A stretch of 64,000 nt of DNA from an uncultured Nostocoides sp. (GTDB lineage: Bacteria > Actinomycetota > Actinomycetes > Actinomycetales > Dermatophilaceae): the NCBI GenBank assembly GCA_937907685.1, contig CALCXF010000018.1:22171-86170 (forward strand). The letters run 5' to 3'. The position numbers and the translations under genes were made by a program. Below the pieces are notes generated by a model that ran no database searches, was not told the DNA's origin, and saw nothing but the letters and a program-made list of their open reading frames with translations. Shown piece by piece: positions 10,294 to 19,697 of the stretch (the stretch's first letter is position 1; every line of letters begins with the position of its first letter).

Positions 10294-12603
10294 TCAGGGA
10301 GTGGCCGGCTGTGCGGGGTTGGTGACGCTGACGGTCAGCGCACCGGTGGTGCCGGCGGTCACCGTGGCCTTGACGCCGACACCGGCGACCTTGACCGAGT
10401 TCTGCGGCGCGTCGACCGAGTAGTAGGCGTCCTTGATCGTGTCATCGAAGGTCGCCATCGGCCTGCGTGAGGCCTCCGAGTTGCAGGCCTTGACCGTCGG
10501 ATAGGTCGTCACGCCCTTGACCGTCGTCGCCACCTCCTTCTCCAGGCAGACGCCGTCGAGCGTCTCGAGGCCGAAGATCGCGTCGAACGGCTCACGCCGG
10601 TTGCTCGGGCTCGTGCCGTCCGGGTAGGTCAGCGTGTTCGGCCGTGCGTCGACGACCATCGCGTAGCCGGCACCGGGGTGCGTGGCCACGTTGTTGTCGG
10701 CATAGCCCTGGTCGACCATCCACACGAGCATCCCGTTCTGGAACGGGAAGTGCTGCACCTTGTCGGGCGCGGTGTAGGGGTAGCTGAACTGGTACGGCCC
10801 CGTGCGGAGGGTGTCGTCGTAGCCGACGTACTGACGGTTCTCGAGGAGGTAGTACCGCTCGGCGTCGGTCACCTCGGTGCCGGTCGAGGCCTTCCACCCC
10901 TTGACCGTCCAGCCGTTGTCGCCGTTCTCCGCGCCATCGATGACGTCAGTCGCCTGGTCCACGCTGACGGAGATCCTGTCGAGGAAGGCACCGGCCTCGT
11001 TGACGCCCCCATCGGTGGCATACCGGAACTGGAAGAGCGTCGGCGTCGTGGAGTCGGCGGGCCGGTAGGACCAGCGCTTCGACGACCACTTCGTGCCCGA
11101 GCCCGTCAGCGGCTGCCCGACCTGGGTCCACGTGGCACCCCCGTTGGAGGAGTACTCCGCGTAGAGGTAGTCGTAGTTCGCCTCGATGTCGTACCAGAGG
11201 TCCGCCGACACCGTGACCGAGGAGCCCGCGCGCACGCTGCGGGTCAGGGTGTTCTTGAGGTCGTCTCCTCGGCCCGACCACCAGGCCTTGACGCCCTCCG
11301 TCGGAGTGACGTACTCGTCCGTCCGACTCGAGTTGGGCAGGTCGACCTTGACGGCCTGGTAGCCCTTGGACGCCGCGTCCTGGGACGGCGACAGGGTGTA
11401 CGAACCGGACTGCCCGGCCGCCACGGTGGTGTAGTCCAGCCAGCCCAGGTAGAGCTTCTCCTCCGGACCCATCAGGCCGGGGGTGGTCCCGATGCTGCCG
11501 TCTCCGTGACCGAGCCACGAGCCGGAGCTCATGAGCGTCCAGAAGGCCGATCCATTCTCGCCGCCCGCGGTGTCGTAGAAGTCGGGAAGGCCGAGGTCGT
11601 GACCGAACTCGTGCGCGAAGACGCCGAGGCCGCCGTCCTCGGGCTCGACGGTGTAGTCACCGACGAAGTACTTGGAGGCGCCGATCTGGGCGCCGCCGTA
11701 CAGGTTCTGCCGGCCCTCGACCACCGGGCCGGTCGTGCCGTAGTCGGTGGAGTTGACGTACCAGCGGTGGGACCAGATCGCGTCAGCGGGGGCACCGCCT
11801 TCCTCGCCGCCTCCAGCGTGCACTGCCTGGAAGTGGTCGAGGTAGCCGTCCGCCTCGTTGAAGTTGCCGTTCCCGTTGTAGTCGTACCGGTCCCAGACGT
11901 CGAACTGCGAGAGGTAGGCGTCGATCTCCGTCGCGGTCTTGGTCTTCAGCTCGTTGGCGTACCACGCGTCGACCGAGTCCGCGATGAAGGCCCACGCGCC
12001 GCCGTAGTCCTCCACGGCGTTGTCGCCGTAGCTCGAACCGTTACCCGGCACGGTCACCCAGTCGGAGACGGTGTTGATCGCCGTGTACTTGCCCGAGGAG
12101 AGCTTGGTGTAGTAGTCCGCGAACGACTCGCCCGACCCGTTGAACATCTCCTCGTAGTGGGCCGTGTTGAAGTCCTCCACCCAGTACGACGAGTTGTTCA
12201 CCGCCGGGTCCGGCTCGGGGATCCAGTTGTGAAGCGGCCCCGGGGTGGTGCCGAGGCGGCCGGAGCCGGCGTCGCCGAACTCGGCGAGCACGGTGAAGAT
12301 CTTGTCCGTCTTGTCGACGGGGAACTCGACGACGTCGCCCTTACGCGGCGAGAGGGCGACGGTCGCGCCGCCGCCGGTCTGCGCCTTGAGCTGGGCCTTG
12401 CCGTTCTTGAGCAACGCAAGCGCCTTCTCGCGCTTGGCTGTCTGCTCGGCCGTCTTCGGGCCGGGGCGGTTGTCGGAGCGGTGGGCCGCTCCGGTGCTGC
12501 TCGGAGCGTCGTCCGAGGGTTGCGCGGATGCCGGCGCCGAGATGGCGAGAGTGCAGGCAACCGCTGCGGCGCCGGTCAGCGCCACGATGGTGCGTGGGGT
12601 CAC
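10294..12603 (-). CDS. Secreted M6-family (immune inhibitor A-like) metalloprotease
   Basis: A 769-residue extracellular zinc protease. Residues 1-27 are a signal peptide ending in APASA-Q. A propeptide-like region follows, then the catalytic domain with HEFGHDLGLPD at residues 331-341 (zinc HExxH and third ligand). Upstream at about residues 241-250 is a calcium-loop-like DYNGNGNFNE. The remainder is beta-rich, with a MAM/Ig-like stretch (WYDIEANYDYLYAEYSSNGG) and another substrate- or wall-binding region typical of M6 peptidases. It stands alone, convergent with glnA2 through a strong hairpin and divergent from panB. Presumably degrades extracellular protein; substrate unknown. Confidence 0.9.
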   Translation of the reverse strand: MTPRTIVALTGAAAVACTLAISAPASAQPSDDAPSSTGAAHRSDNRPGPKTAEQTAKREKALALLKNGKAQLKAQTGGGATVALSPRKGDVVEFPVDKTDKIFTVLAEFGDAGSGRLGTTPGPLHNWIPEPDPAVNNSSYWVEDFNTAHYEEMFNGSGESFADYYTKLSSGKYTAINTVSDWVTVPGNGSSYGDNAVEDYGGAWAFIADSVDAWYANELKTKTATEIDAYLSQFDVWDRYDYNGNGNFNEADGYLDHFQAVHAGGGEEGGAPADAIWSHRWYVNSTDYGTTGPVVEGRQNLYGGAQIGASKYFVGDYTVEPEDGGLGVFAHEFGHDLGLPDFYDTAGGENGSAFWTLMSSGSWLGHGDGSIGTTPGLMGPEEKLYLGWLDYTTVAAGQSGSYTLSPSQDAASKGYQAVKVDLPNSSRTDEYVTPTEGVKAWWSGRGDDLKNTLTRSVRAGSSVTVSADLWYDIEANYDYLYAEYSSNGGATWTQVGQPLTGSGTKWSSKRWSYRPADSTTPTLFQFRYATDGGVNEAGAFLDRISVSVDQATDVIDGAENGDNGWTVKGWKASTGTEVTDAERYYLLENRQYVGYDDTLRTGPYQFSYPYTAPDKVQHFPFQNGMLVWMVDQGYADNNVATHPGAGYAMVVDARPNTLTYPDGTSPSNRREPFDAIFGLETLDGVCLEKEVATTVKGVTTYPTVKACNSEASRRPMATFDDTIKDAYYSVDAPQNSVKVAGVGVKATVTAGTTGALTVSVTNPAQPATP

Positions 12604-12773
12604 AGGTCCTCCAGGATGGGTGGGTCAGGCCCGTGGTGGGGGCCCGGAACAGGGAACCACGCCCGGGACGATTCCGCGCGCTGAGCGGTGCAGAAGATTT
12701 TGCGGCCCCACAGGACAGGACCGCCGTTCTTGTCGCGAGAGTCCCTCGGCCCGGGGGTCGCTGAGGGTCGGCA

Positions 12774-12779
12774 TACGAT
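12774..12779 (+). promoter_or_regulatory. Putative -10 element for leaderless panB
   Basis: TACGAT six bases before the panB ATG, with no Shine-Dalgarno sequence in between. No convincing -35 was found at normal spacing. Confidence 0.4.
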
Positions 12780-12785
12780 CGGCTC

Positions 12786-13679
12786 ATGAGCGAGCCCACG
12801 CCGAGCACCCCATCCGCGGTCCCGGTGACGGCGGCCGAGGGCACAGCTCCCTACGGCACGGGCGCGCAGGCCGCCCCGCAGCGGCGTGTGCGCATCCCCC
12901 ACCTGCTCCAGATGAAGGAGCGAGGGCAGCGGTGGGCCATGCTCACGGCATACGACATGTACACCGCGGAGATCTTCGACGAGGCCGGGATCCCTGTCCT
13001 CCTCGTCGGGGACAGCGCCGGAAACAACGTCTATGGCTTCGAGACGACGGTCCCTGTCACCGTCGACCACCTCGTGCCGCTGTGCCGCGCGGTCACCAGC
13101 GCGGCGAAGCACGCGATGGTCGTCGCCGACCTTCCCTTCGGCTCCTACCAGGCGAGCCCGCAGCAGGCGCTAGCGACCGCCACGCGCTTCATGAAGGAGG
13201 GGATGGCGCACGCGGTCAAGCTCGAGGGCGGGGCACCCATGGTGCCGGAGGTCGAGCTGCTGGTGCGTGCCGGCATCCCGGTCATGGGCCACATCGGCTT
13301 CACCCCGCAGAGCGAGCACGTGCTCGGCGGCTACAAGGTCCAGGGACGCGGCTCGGGGGCCGACAAGCTCATGGAGGACGCCCTCGCGCTGGAGTCGGCC
13401 GGCTGCTTCGCCGTCGTCATGGAGATGGTCCCGGCACCGGTTGCGGCGAAGGTGACCGAGGCGCTGCGCATCCCGACGATCGGCATCGGCGCCGGGCCGC
13501 ACTGCGACGCCCAGGTCCTCGTGTGGCAGGACATGGCGGGCCTTCGCGGTGGGCGCGCGCCACGCTTCGTCAAGAAGTACGCCGACCTGCGCGCCGACCT
13601 CAAGGGCGCGGCCGGAACCTATGCGGCAGAGGTCGCCTCGGGAGTCTTCCCCGCGACCGAGCACTCGTTCGAGTCCTGA
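12786..13679 (+). CDS. panB: 3-methyl-2-oxobutanoate hydroxymethyltransferase
   Basis: Makes ketopantoate from alpha-ketoisovalerate and 5,10-methylene-THF, the first step of pantothenate synthesis. The 297-residue protein carries PanB motifs: [51 protein letters not shown] and the glutamate-containing [11 protein letters not shown]. PanB is about 265 residues in many bacteria. The extra N-terminal 35 residues (Pro, Thr and Ala rich) are common in actinobacteria. The nearby order glnE-glnA2-panB resembles the M. tuberculosis region. TACGAT six bases before the ATG suggests a leaderless transcript. Confidence 0.95.
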   Translation: MSEPTPSTPSAVPVTAAEGTAPYGTGAQAAPQRRVRIPHLLQMKERGQRWAMLTAYDMYTAEIFDEAGIPVLLVGDSAGNNVYGFETTVPVTVDHLVPLCRAVTSAAKHAMVVADLPFGSYQASPQQALATATRFMKEGMAHAVKLEGGAPMVPEVELLVRAGIPVMGHIGFTPQSEHVLGGYKVQGRGSGADKLMEDALALESAGCFAVVMEMVPAPVAAKVTEALRIPTIGIGAGPHCDAQVLVWQDMAGLRGGRAPRFVKKYADLRADLKGAAGTYAAEVASGVFPATEHSFES

Positions 13680-13692
13680 GGGTCAGACCGAC

Positions 13693-14334
13693 ATGTGGCC
13701 CATGGACACCCCGAACGCGCCGTCCCGCACGCGCTGGTCGGCGCTGATGAGCGGCCCGGAGGCTGCGTTCACCTACCGCAAGCGCTTCCTGGACCTCGAG
13801 AGCTCGGGTGAGGACATCCATGGCGAGGCCCGCTTCGTCACCGAGCTCGTCCCGCCGCCGTCCCGGGTGCTCGATGCCGGCTGCGGCTTCGGCCGGGTCG
13901 CCAGCAAGCTCACCCGGCTCGGGCACACCGCCATCGGCGTCGACGCCGACGAGCACCTCATCGCGCTCGCCTCCGAGGACCCCGACACCCGGTTCTTCGT
14001 CGCCGACCTCGCGACCCTGCACCTGCGCACCGAGCAGGAGTTCCACGCCGTCGTCATGGCGGGCAACGTCGTGACGTACCTCGCAGACGGCACCCTGCCG
14101 GCTGTGCTGGAGCGGCTGTCGGCGCACCTTGCGCCCGGCGGCTACCTCGTCTCCGGGTTCGGGCTTGCGGGATCGGTACCGGACGGCGCCGCTGCGGTCG
14201 ACCTGAGGACGTACGACCGGCTGGCCGAGGCGGTCGGGCTGTCGTTCATCGCCCGCTACTCCACGTGGGACAAGGACCCCTTCTGGCCGACCAGCACGTA
14301 TGCCGTGTCGGTGCACCGCCGCACGCGCGGCTGA
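13693..14334 (+). CDS. Class I SAM-dependent methyltransferase
   Basis: A 213-residue Rossmann-type methyltransferase. Motif I is RVLDAGCGFGRVASKLTRLG near residues 56-75, the acidic strand-2 end follows as GVDADEHL, and motif IV is AVVMAGNVVTYL. The domain is complete but small, with no extra substrate domain, so the target is not predictable. ATG 13693 has GAGGG upstream and lies 13 bases after the panB stop, so it is probably cotranscribed with panB; a second ATG three codons on is possible. Ends 25 bases before the convergent SPOR-like gene. Confidence 0.85.
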   Translation: MWPMDTPNAPSRTRWSALMSGPEAAFTYRKRFLDLESSGEDIHGEARFVTELVPPPSRVLDAGCGFGRVASKLTRLGHTAIGVDADEHLIALASEDPDTRFFVADLATLHLRTEQEFHAVVMAGNVVTYLADGTLPAVLERLSAHLAPGGYLVSGFGLAGSVPDGAAAVDLRTYDRLAEAVGLSFIARYSTWDKDPFWPTSTYAVSVHRRTRG

Positions 14335-14359
14335 CGGCCCCGTCGCCCGGGCGCCGCGC

Positions 14360-14566
14360 TCAGTCCTCGTGGTCCTCGTCGTCCCACGTGCCTCCAGCGG
14401 CCCACTTCCTGTCCTCGGCGTCCCACTCCTCGGTCTTGGACCGGGCGGTCTCGAGCGCGTGCGTCGCCGCCTCCTCCGTCTCGTAGGGGCCCATGACAGT
14501 GGCGCCCCGGCTGCGCGTCTCGTCGGTCTCGACCCGGCCGGTGTCGACGTTGAACCAGTACCGCAT
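14360..14566 (-). CDS. Small SPOR-like protein
   Basis: A 68-residue acidic protein starting [15 protein letters not shown] and containing [20 protein letters not shown], followed by a Trp/Asp/Glu-rich tail. This matches the short actinobacterial proteins annotated as SPOR-domain-containing; the pattern [10 protein letters not shown]...RG..VMGPY is what I rely on. No signal or membrane segment. The ATG at 14566 has GGAGGAG at good spacing. It is divergent from map with only 43 bases between the starts. Function unknown. Confidence 0.75.
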   Translation of the reverse strand: MRYWFNVDTGRVETDETRSRGATVMGPYETEEAATHALETARSKTEEWDAEDRKWAAGGTWDDEDHED

Positions 14567-14596
14567 CGCGCTCCTCCTCGTCCACGGCGTGGTGCC

Positions 14597-14602
14597 TAGA
14601 CT
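14597..14602 (+). promoter_or_regulatory. Putative -10 element for leaderless map
   Basis: TAGACT seven bases before the map ATG in the 43-base divergent gap. No Shine-Dalgarno sequence precedes the start codon. Confidence 0.4.
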
Positions 14603-14609
14603 CCACCGT

Positions 14610-15482
14610 ATGCCGTTGACGTACGCCTCCGTGGCCCCCGGCGCGCTCTCGCCACGACGTCCCGTCCCGGTGACCATCCCCCGTCCCGAGTATGTCGACC
14701 GACCCGCTCCAGCGCGCTACACCGGACCCGAGGTCAAGGACGCCGAGACGATCGAGAAGATGCGCGTCGCCGGTCGGATCGCGGCCGACGCCATGGCCGC
14801 CGCGGCATCCGTCATCGCCCCCGGCGTCACCACCGACGAGGTCGACCGGATCGGGCACGAGTACCTCGTGGACCACGGCGCCTACCCGTCGACGCTGGGC
14901 TACAAGGGCTTCCCGAAGTCCCTGTGCACGTCGGTCAACGAGGTCGTCTGCCACGGCATCCCGGACAACCGCCCACTCGAGGACGGCGACATCGTCAACA
15001 TCGACATCACCGCCTTCGTGGAGGGGGTCCACGGGGACACCGACGCGACGTACCTCGTCGGCGAGGTCGACGAGGAGTCCCGGCTGCTCGTCGAGCGCAC
15101 CCACGAGGCGATGATGCGGGGTATCCGCGCGGCCGTCCCCGGGCGCGCGATCAACGTCATCGGTCGGGTCATCGAGTCGTACGCCCGGCGCTTCGGCTAC
15201 GGGGTCGTCCGCGACTTCACGGGGCACGGGATCGGCACGGCGTTCCACAGCGGACTGGTCGTTCCCCACTACGACGCGGCACCGGCATACGGGACCGTCA
15301 TGGAGGCCGGCATGACCTTCACCGTCGAGCCGATGCTCAACCTCGGCACCCCCGAGTGGGAGATGTGGGACGACGGGTGGACGGTCGTCACACGCGACCG
15401 TCGCCGTTCGGCACAGTTCGAGCACACCATCCTCGTGACCGACCACGGACCCGAGATCCTCACCCAGGGAGACCCAGCATGA
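14610..15482 (+). CDS. map: Type I methionine aminopeptidase
   Basis: Removes N-terminal methionine from nascent proteins. The 290-residue protein has an N-terminal extension containing [16 protein letters not shown], typical of the actinobacterial MapA/MetAP1c class, then the pita-bread fold. The metal ligands are visible: [19 protein letters not shown] (two Asp), [11 protein letters not shown] (His), [10 protein letters not shown] (Glu) and AQFEHTILV (Glu). Start 14610 is chosen over a longer in-frame extension because it gives the family start and follows TAGACT. The stop overlaps the ppgK start (ATGA), so the two genes are coupled. Confidence 0.95.
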   Translation: MPLTYASVAPGALSPRRPVPVTIPRPEYVDRPAPARYTGPEVKDAETIEKMRVAGRIAADAMAAAASVIAPGVTTDEVDRIGHEYLVDHGAYPSTLGYKGFPKSLCTSVNEVVCHGIPDNRPLEDGDIVNIDITAFVEGVHGDTDATYLVGEVDEESRLLVERTHEAMMRGIRAAVPGRAINVIGRVIESYARRFGYGVVRDFTGHGIGTAFHSGLVVPHYDAAPAYGTVMEAGMTFTVEPMLNLGTPEWEMWDDGWTVVTRDRRRSAQFEHTILVTDHGPEILTQGDPA

Positions 15483-16258
15483 GCACAGCCAAGCCCCTCG
15501 GCATCGACGTCGGCGGCAGCGGGATCAAGGGTGCGCCGGTCGACCTCGAGAAGGGCGCCTTCGCGCAGGATCGGCTCAAGATCGAGACGCCGGAGGTGTC
15601 GACCCCGCAGGCCGTCTGCGAGGTCATCGCGCAGATCGTCGACCGGTTCGACGAGGTCCACGACGGCTCGCCCATCGGCGTGACGATCCCCGGTGTCGTC
15701 CAGCACGGGGTGGTCAAGACCGCGGCCAACATCGACAAGTCGTGGATCGAGTGCGAGATCGAGAAGCTCCTCGAGGACCGCCTGCAGCATGACGTCGTCG
15801 TGGTCAACGACGCGGACGCAGCCGGGGTGGGGGAGCTGTCGTTCGGGGCCGCCAGGGGTCAGGACGGTCTCGTCATCCTCACCACGCTGGGCACGGGGAT
15901 CGGCACGGCGGTCATCAACCGCGGCGTCCTCGTGCCCAACTCCGAGCTGGGGCACCTGGAGATCGACGGCGTCGATGCGGAGACGGTGACGGCCAGCTCG
16001 GCCAAGAGCCGCGAGGGGCTGAGCTACGAGGAGTGGGCCAAACGCCTCCAGCGCTACTACCGATACCTCGAGGACCTGCTGTGGCCGGACCTGATCGTCG
16101 TCGGAGGCGGGGTGTCCCGCAAGGCGGAGAAGTACCTCCCGCACCTCGATCTGCGGACGCCGATCGTGCCGGCGACCCTCGAGAACGCCGCCGGCATCAT
16201 CGGCGCCGCCGTGCTGGCGACCCAGACCCAGGAGGAGCGCGGCCGGCACCTCGACTGA
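15479..16258 (+). CDS. ppgK: Polyphosphate glucokinase
   Basis: Phosphorylates glucose using polyphosphate and usually also ATP. The 259-residue ROK-type kinase shows the phosphate-1 motif [40 protein letters not shown] (catalytic Asp), [12 protein letters not shown] and [14 protein letters not shown]. Length and motifs fit PpgK of actinobacteria rather than ATP-only ROK glucokinases. It overlaps map by four bases and ends directly against the convergent MBL gene with no spacer. Confidence 0.93.
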   Translation: MSTAKPLGIDVGGSGIKGAPVDLEKGAFAQDRLKIETPEVSTPQAVCEVIAQIVDRFDEVHDGSPIGVTIPGVVQHGVVKTAANIDKSWIECEIEKLLEDRLQHDVVVVNDADAAGVGELSFGAARGQDGLVILTTLGTGIGTAVINRGVLVPNSELGHLEIDGVDAETVTASSAKSREGLSYEEWAKRLQRYYRYLEDLLWPDLIVVGGGVSRKAEKYLPHLDLRTPIVPATLENAAGIIGAAVLATQTQEERGRHLD

Positions 16259-16918
16259 TCACTGACCGGCGCGGAACTCCACCCCGCCGGCACCGGCGAG
16301 GTCGTGGATGCGGGTGGTCGGGGAGCCGAGCCGTTCGGCCTGCCCGAGGTACAGCTCGCGCCCCTTGTCCCTGAGCAACCCGTCGTGCACGGGCACCGCA
16401 TGGGCGGCCCCGAGCCGTCGCAGGAACGCCGTCATGTCGCGGCTGCGCTGCCACGGGGCCTGGAGAGGGAAGGCCAGGACGTCGACCCGGCCCGGCTCGC
16501 CGTCGAGGGCGTCACCCGGGTGGAAGAAGGACGGCTCGCCGTCGGCGTCGAGGCGGACCCCGACGTTGGTGACCCGTGGGAGCTCGTCATGGATCAGGGC
16601 ATGCTGCTGCCCGACCGGCGTCACGGTCACCGGCCCCAGTGCAGTCGGGGTGCCTCCGTGCTCACGCGCCTCCACTCCGGCGCGGCCCAGGATCTCCACG
16701 CTCTGTGGGTCGCAGAGCACGACCGCTCCCGGGCTGGACGCCACGATGCCGGGCAGTCGGTCGGGGTCGAGGTGGTCGGCGTGCTGGTGCGTGACGACCA
16801 CGCCATCGAGGTCACCCACCCCTGACAGGTCCTCGGCGAGGGTTCCGGGGTCGAGGAGGATCCGGCAGTCGGCCATCTCCACGAGGAGGCACGCGTGTCC
16901 GAGGTGGGTGATCCGCAT
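16259..16918 (-). CDS. MBL-fold metal-dependent hydrolase
   Basis: A 219-residue metallo-beta-lactamase-fold protein of the UlaG/UPF0173 type. It starts MRITHLGHACLLVEM and has the metal motif VVTHQHADHLD (HxHxDH) near residues 42-52. Further metal-ligand positions are probably at FFHPGDAL and VPVHDGL. Short length and single domain fit the YtnP/UlaG-like branch whose substrates are mostly unknown. It touches ppgK tail to tail and starts 18 bases after the upstream B12-binding gene on the same strand. Confidence 0.85.
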   Translation of the reverse strand: MRITHLGHACLLVEMADCRILLDPGTLAEDLSGVGDLDGVVVTHQHADHLDPDRLPGIVASSPGAVVLCDPQSVEILGRAGVEAREHGGTPTALGPVTVTPVGQQHALIHDELPRVTNVGVRLDADGEPSFFHPGDALDGEPGRVDVLAFPLQAPWQRSRDMTAFLRRLGAAHAVPVHDGLLRDKGRELYLGQAERLGSPTTRIHDLAGAGGVEFRAGQ

Positions 16919-16936
16919 CCATCCACCGTATGCCGG

Positions 16937-17632
16937 TCAGCCGACGGCGGGCTCGTTGTGGTGCTGCGCGTCGGGCGGGTGCGGCGATGACGTGGCATCG
17001 CCCCCGTCGAGGGCGTCGAGGAGGTCGGCGGCCCGGCGCAGGTCGCGCGGAAGCACGGTGGTGCGAGGTGGGGTCCGGGGCAGGGTCGCTGCACCTTCCC
17101 CGGCGAGGAAGAGCGGCAGGCGCGCGCCGAGGCGGGACAGGGACGGCATCCGGGACTCGAAGGCGGAGCGACGCACGCCCGCCAGGACGCAGGCGTCTGC
17201 GTTCAGGAAGCGCACGGCCTGCCCGATCGCGGTCATCGGGGTGTTCGCCCCCAGGCTCACGACCCGCCAACGCCGCGCGTGCAGCATCGCGCCGAAGAGC
17301 TCGAGCGGGAGGTCGTGCAGCTCGTGGGGCGGGCACGCGAGGACGACGGTGCGCATCTGCTTTCCCTGGACCGGCATCCGGAGCTCTCCGAGTACCCCAC
17401 GGAAGGAGCTCGACACGAAGTGCTCGTGGAGGACGCCCAGCTCACCGCTCTGCCAGCGGTCACCCACCTCGCGAAGCACGGGGATGACGACCTCCGTGAC
17501 GGTGTCGTCCACTCCGGAGCCGAGCAGCGACTGAAGGAGGACGTCGCGGACGGTGCCACCGTCCAGGTCACGCACCGCCCCCATGACGGTGCCCCTGGCC
17601 GCGGCGTGGTCGATCCGTTCGTGCTCGTGCAT
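16937..17632 (-). CDS. Stand-alone cobalamin-binding protein (CarH-like cap, no DNA-binding domain)
   Basis: A 231-residue protein with a helical B12-cap domain followed by a Rossmann-like B12-binding domain. Trp60 and Glu70-His71 form the Wx9EH pattern that caps adenosylcobalamin in CarH photoreceptors. PPHELHDLPLELFGAML at 101-117 matches the ExHxxG lower-ligand motif with His106 but Pro in place of Gly. SLGANTPM follows at the expected place. The start at Met1 leaves only about 25 residues before the cap, so the MerR helix-turn-helix of CarH/LitR is absent. It may act through a partner protein; light sensing is inference. The ATG has GGAAGGGG upstream. Lies before the MBL gene. Confidence 0.8.
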   Translation of the reverse strand: MHEHERIDHAAARGTVMGAVRDLDGGTVRDVLLQSLLGSGVDDTVTEVVIPVLREVGDRWQSGELGVLHEHFVSSSFRGVLGELRMPVQGKQMRTVVLACPPHELHDLPLELFGAMLHARRWRVVSLGANTPMTAIGQAVRFLNADACVLAGVRRSAFESRMPSLSRLGARLPLFLAGEGAATLPRTPPRTTVLPRDLRRAADLLDALDGGDATSSPHPPDAQHHNEPAVG

Positions 17633-17768
17633 GGCAGCCCCTTCCGTGCCGTGAACGGCCCACGGGCACGCTACGACACCCGTGGGGCCGTGGGGCGCAG
17701 ACCGACGCGGGTGCGTGGGCCGCCGGTCGGCCGTCCGGAGAGCCGTGACGCCACGCGCGCGAAGTCGC

Positions 17769-17774
17769 TAGCGT
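17769..17774 (+). promoter_or_regulatory. Putative -10 element for leaderless DUF2971 gene
   Basis: TAGCGT six bases before ATG 17781, with no Shine-Dalgarno sequence between. Confidence 0.4.
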
Positions 17775-17780
17775 GACCGC

Positions 17781-18734
17781 ATGTCCACTCCCTTCGGGGC
17801 GGCCGACCCGGGAAGGGAGGCCTGCCTGTCCTGGCTCAAGCGGCGGCTGGACGCCGACGTGCAGCAGGCCCCGGACCTGCTCTGGCACTACACGGATGCC
17901 GGCGGCCTGTTGGGAATCGTCGGGCACGAGCGCATGTGGGCGACGCAGACGAGCTTCCTCAACGACTCCACCGAGCTGGCGTACGGCGTCGAACTGGTGA
18001 CGAAGGCGATGGCGACGTACGACCCCCAGTACCTCAAGGAGGGCACCGCGCGCTTCCTCGAGGACGTCTTCGACCCGCAGCGAGCGTCTCTGCCGAGGTG
18101 GCTGGACGCGAACCTCGACGTCTACGTCACGTGCTTCTGCGAGGACGGGGACCTCCTGAGCCAGTGGCGGGCGTACGCGGGGCGGGACAACGCCGGTGGA
18201 TACGCCATCGGCATGGGTACGGACCCCCCGATGCAGGGCTGGCCCCAGGAGTCCCCCGGAGACCATGACGTGGCCATCCGACGTGTGCTCTACGACCCCG
18301 TCGAGCAGGAAGCGGCCTGTCACGAGCTGATCGACACGTTGGTACCCATCATCGACGCCGATCCGGAGGACCGTGAGCTGCAGAAGTCCTTCGCGCACAA
18401 CCTGCTCAGCGGTGTCGTGGAGTTCGCCTCGTGGTGCAAGGACCCCGCGTTCGAGGAGGAGCACGAGTGGCGGATCGTCTACGTGCGCAACAACGACAGC
18501 TCCAAGCTCCCGGTCCGCCATCGCATGTCGAGGGGTCTGCTGGTGCCCTACGTCGAGCTGGAGCTCCCCTGTCCCGTCGAGCCACTGAGGGGCCACCTGC
18601 CGCTGCAGTCCATCCGCCTCGGGCCTGGTCCCGAGCCGGCCCTGAAGCTGCGCGGCGTGCAGACGTTCCTCTCCAACTTTCCGCATTTCGCCGACGTGCG
18701 ACTGGAAGGATCGGCCGCCCCCCTGCGCATGTGA
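17781..18734 (+). CDS. DUF2971 family protein
   Basis: A 317-residue soluble protein with the DUF2971 pattern: LLWHYTDAGGLLGIV near residues 33-47, WATQTSFLNDSTELAYG, VTCFCEDGDLLSQWRAY near 114-130, GGYAIGMG and EEHEWRIVYV. DUF2971 proteins occur sporadically in bacteria, often in accessory or defence-rich regions, and have no settled biochemical function. The gene is the leftmost member of an accessory stretch that includes the GAF-ANTAR regulators. No partner gene with a toxin or nuclease signature is adjacent. Confidence 0.85.
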   Translation: MSTPFGAADPGREACLSWLKRRLDADVQQAPDLLWHYTDAGGLLGIVGHERMWATQTSFLNDSTELAYGVELVTKAMATYDPQYLKEGTARFLEDVFDPQRASLPRWLDANLDVYVTCFCEDGDLLSQWRAYAGRDNAGGYAIGMGTDPPMQGWPQESPGDHDVAIRRVLYDPVEQEAACHELIDTLVPIIDADPEDRELQKSFAHNLLSGVVEFASWCKDPAFEEEHEWRIVYVRNNDSSKLPVRHRMSRGLLVPYVELELPCPVEPLRGHLPLQSIRLGPGPEPALKLRGVQTFLSNFPHFADVRLEGSAAPLRM

Positions 18735-18838
18735 GGAGAGGGCCCCAGCACCCCCGACCACCCAGCCACGTCCGGTGCCCTGCCCCACAGTGCCGTCGCC
18801 AGGGTGCTCTTGTCCCCGAGAAGGAGGATGGTGGACTC

Positions 18839-19630
18839 GTGCAGATCCCGAGTGGCCGGGGCATCGATGCCTGGCCCGAAGACCCGGAGGATCTCCGGCG
18901 GACCGCCGAGATCCTCGGCCAGATCACGCGCGACACCCACGACAACGACTCCGGAGTGAGCCTCGACCTCCTGGTCAAGCAGGCCGTCCGCCTGGTTCCC
19001 AACGCGGAAGGGGCCAGCGTGACCACGCTGAGCAGGGGGACGTTCCACACGGTGGCCAGCACCTCACCGACCGTCGTGGAGGTGGACCGGCTGCAGTACG
19101 AGCACGGGAGCGGCCCGTGCGTTGACGCGGTCCTCGAGGACGGCATCTTCACCACGGGCAATGTGGCTCGAGAGCCCCGGTGGCACCCGTTCGGAGCACG
19201 GGTCCACGAGCGCTTCGGGATCACCAGCATGCTGGCCCTGCGCCTCCACCTCCTCGACGGGAGCGACACCATCGCGGGACTCAACCTCTCGTCGACCAGG
19301 CCGGACGCGTTCACGGAGGCCGACGTGGACCGCGCCCGACTCCTGGCGACGCACTGCGCGCTCCTCGTCACGGCCACCCAGGCAAGCGACATGGCGGTCG
19401 AGCTCTTCCAGACCCTGAAGGGCAACCGTCAGATCGGCATCGCCGTCGGCATCCTCATGGCACGACGGAACCTCACCCGGGACCAGGCGTTCGACATCCT
19501 GCGGTACGCGACCCAGAACTCCAACCGGACGCTCCAGGAAGTCGCCGCCGAGGTGGCTGACACCGGCGCGGACCCCGAGGTGGACACCTCGGTGGACTCA
19601 GGCGGGGCAGACGCAGCCCGAGGTCAGTGA
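18839..19630 (+). CDS. GAF-ANTAR transcription antitermination regulator, copy 1
   Basis: A 263-residue signalling protein. Residues about 15-175 form a GAF sensor (VTTLSRGTFHTVAS, LQYEHGSGPCVDAVLEDG, RWHPFGARV). Residues about 195-250 form an ANTAR RNA-binding helical domain (KGNRQIGIAVGILMARRNLT, then RYATQNSNRTLQEVAAEV). ANTAR proteins bind paired RNA hairpins and prevent termination. GTG 18839 is chosen over longer in-frame readings within the DUF2971 gene because AAGGAGG lies 11 bases upstream and the leader matches that of copy 2 at 23638. The two copies share long identical DNA runs. The C-terminus has an extra acidic tail. Confidence 0.88.
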   Translation: MQIPSGRGIDAWPEDPEDLRRTAEILGQITRDTHDNDSGVSLDLLVKQAVRLVPNAEGASVTTLSRGTFHTVASTSPTVVEVDRLQYEHGSGPCVDAVLEDGIFTTGNVAREPRWHPFGARVHERFGITSMLALRLHLLDGSDTIAGLNLSSTRPDAFTEADVDRARLLATHCALLVTATQASDMAVELFQTLKGNRQIGIAVGILMARRNLTRDQAFDILRYATQNSNRTLQEVAAEVADTGADPEVDTSVDSGGADAARGQ

Positions 19631-19697
19631 CCCGGCGGCGGTGGGCGAGGCGGCAGGTCGGTCGGCTGACGCCCAGCCGTGGGCACCGCCATGATCC

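Noticed and set aside
10678-12684. 668-codon plus-strand open frame
   Set aside because: Antisense shadow of the M6 protease gene.
17781-18734. DUF2971 as part of a defence island
   Set aside because: No nuclease, helicase, methyltransferase or toxin partner lies next to it; neighbours are regulators and membrane proteins.
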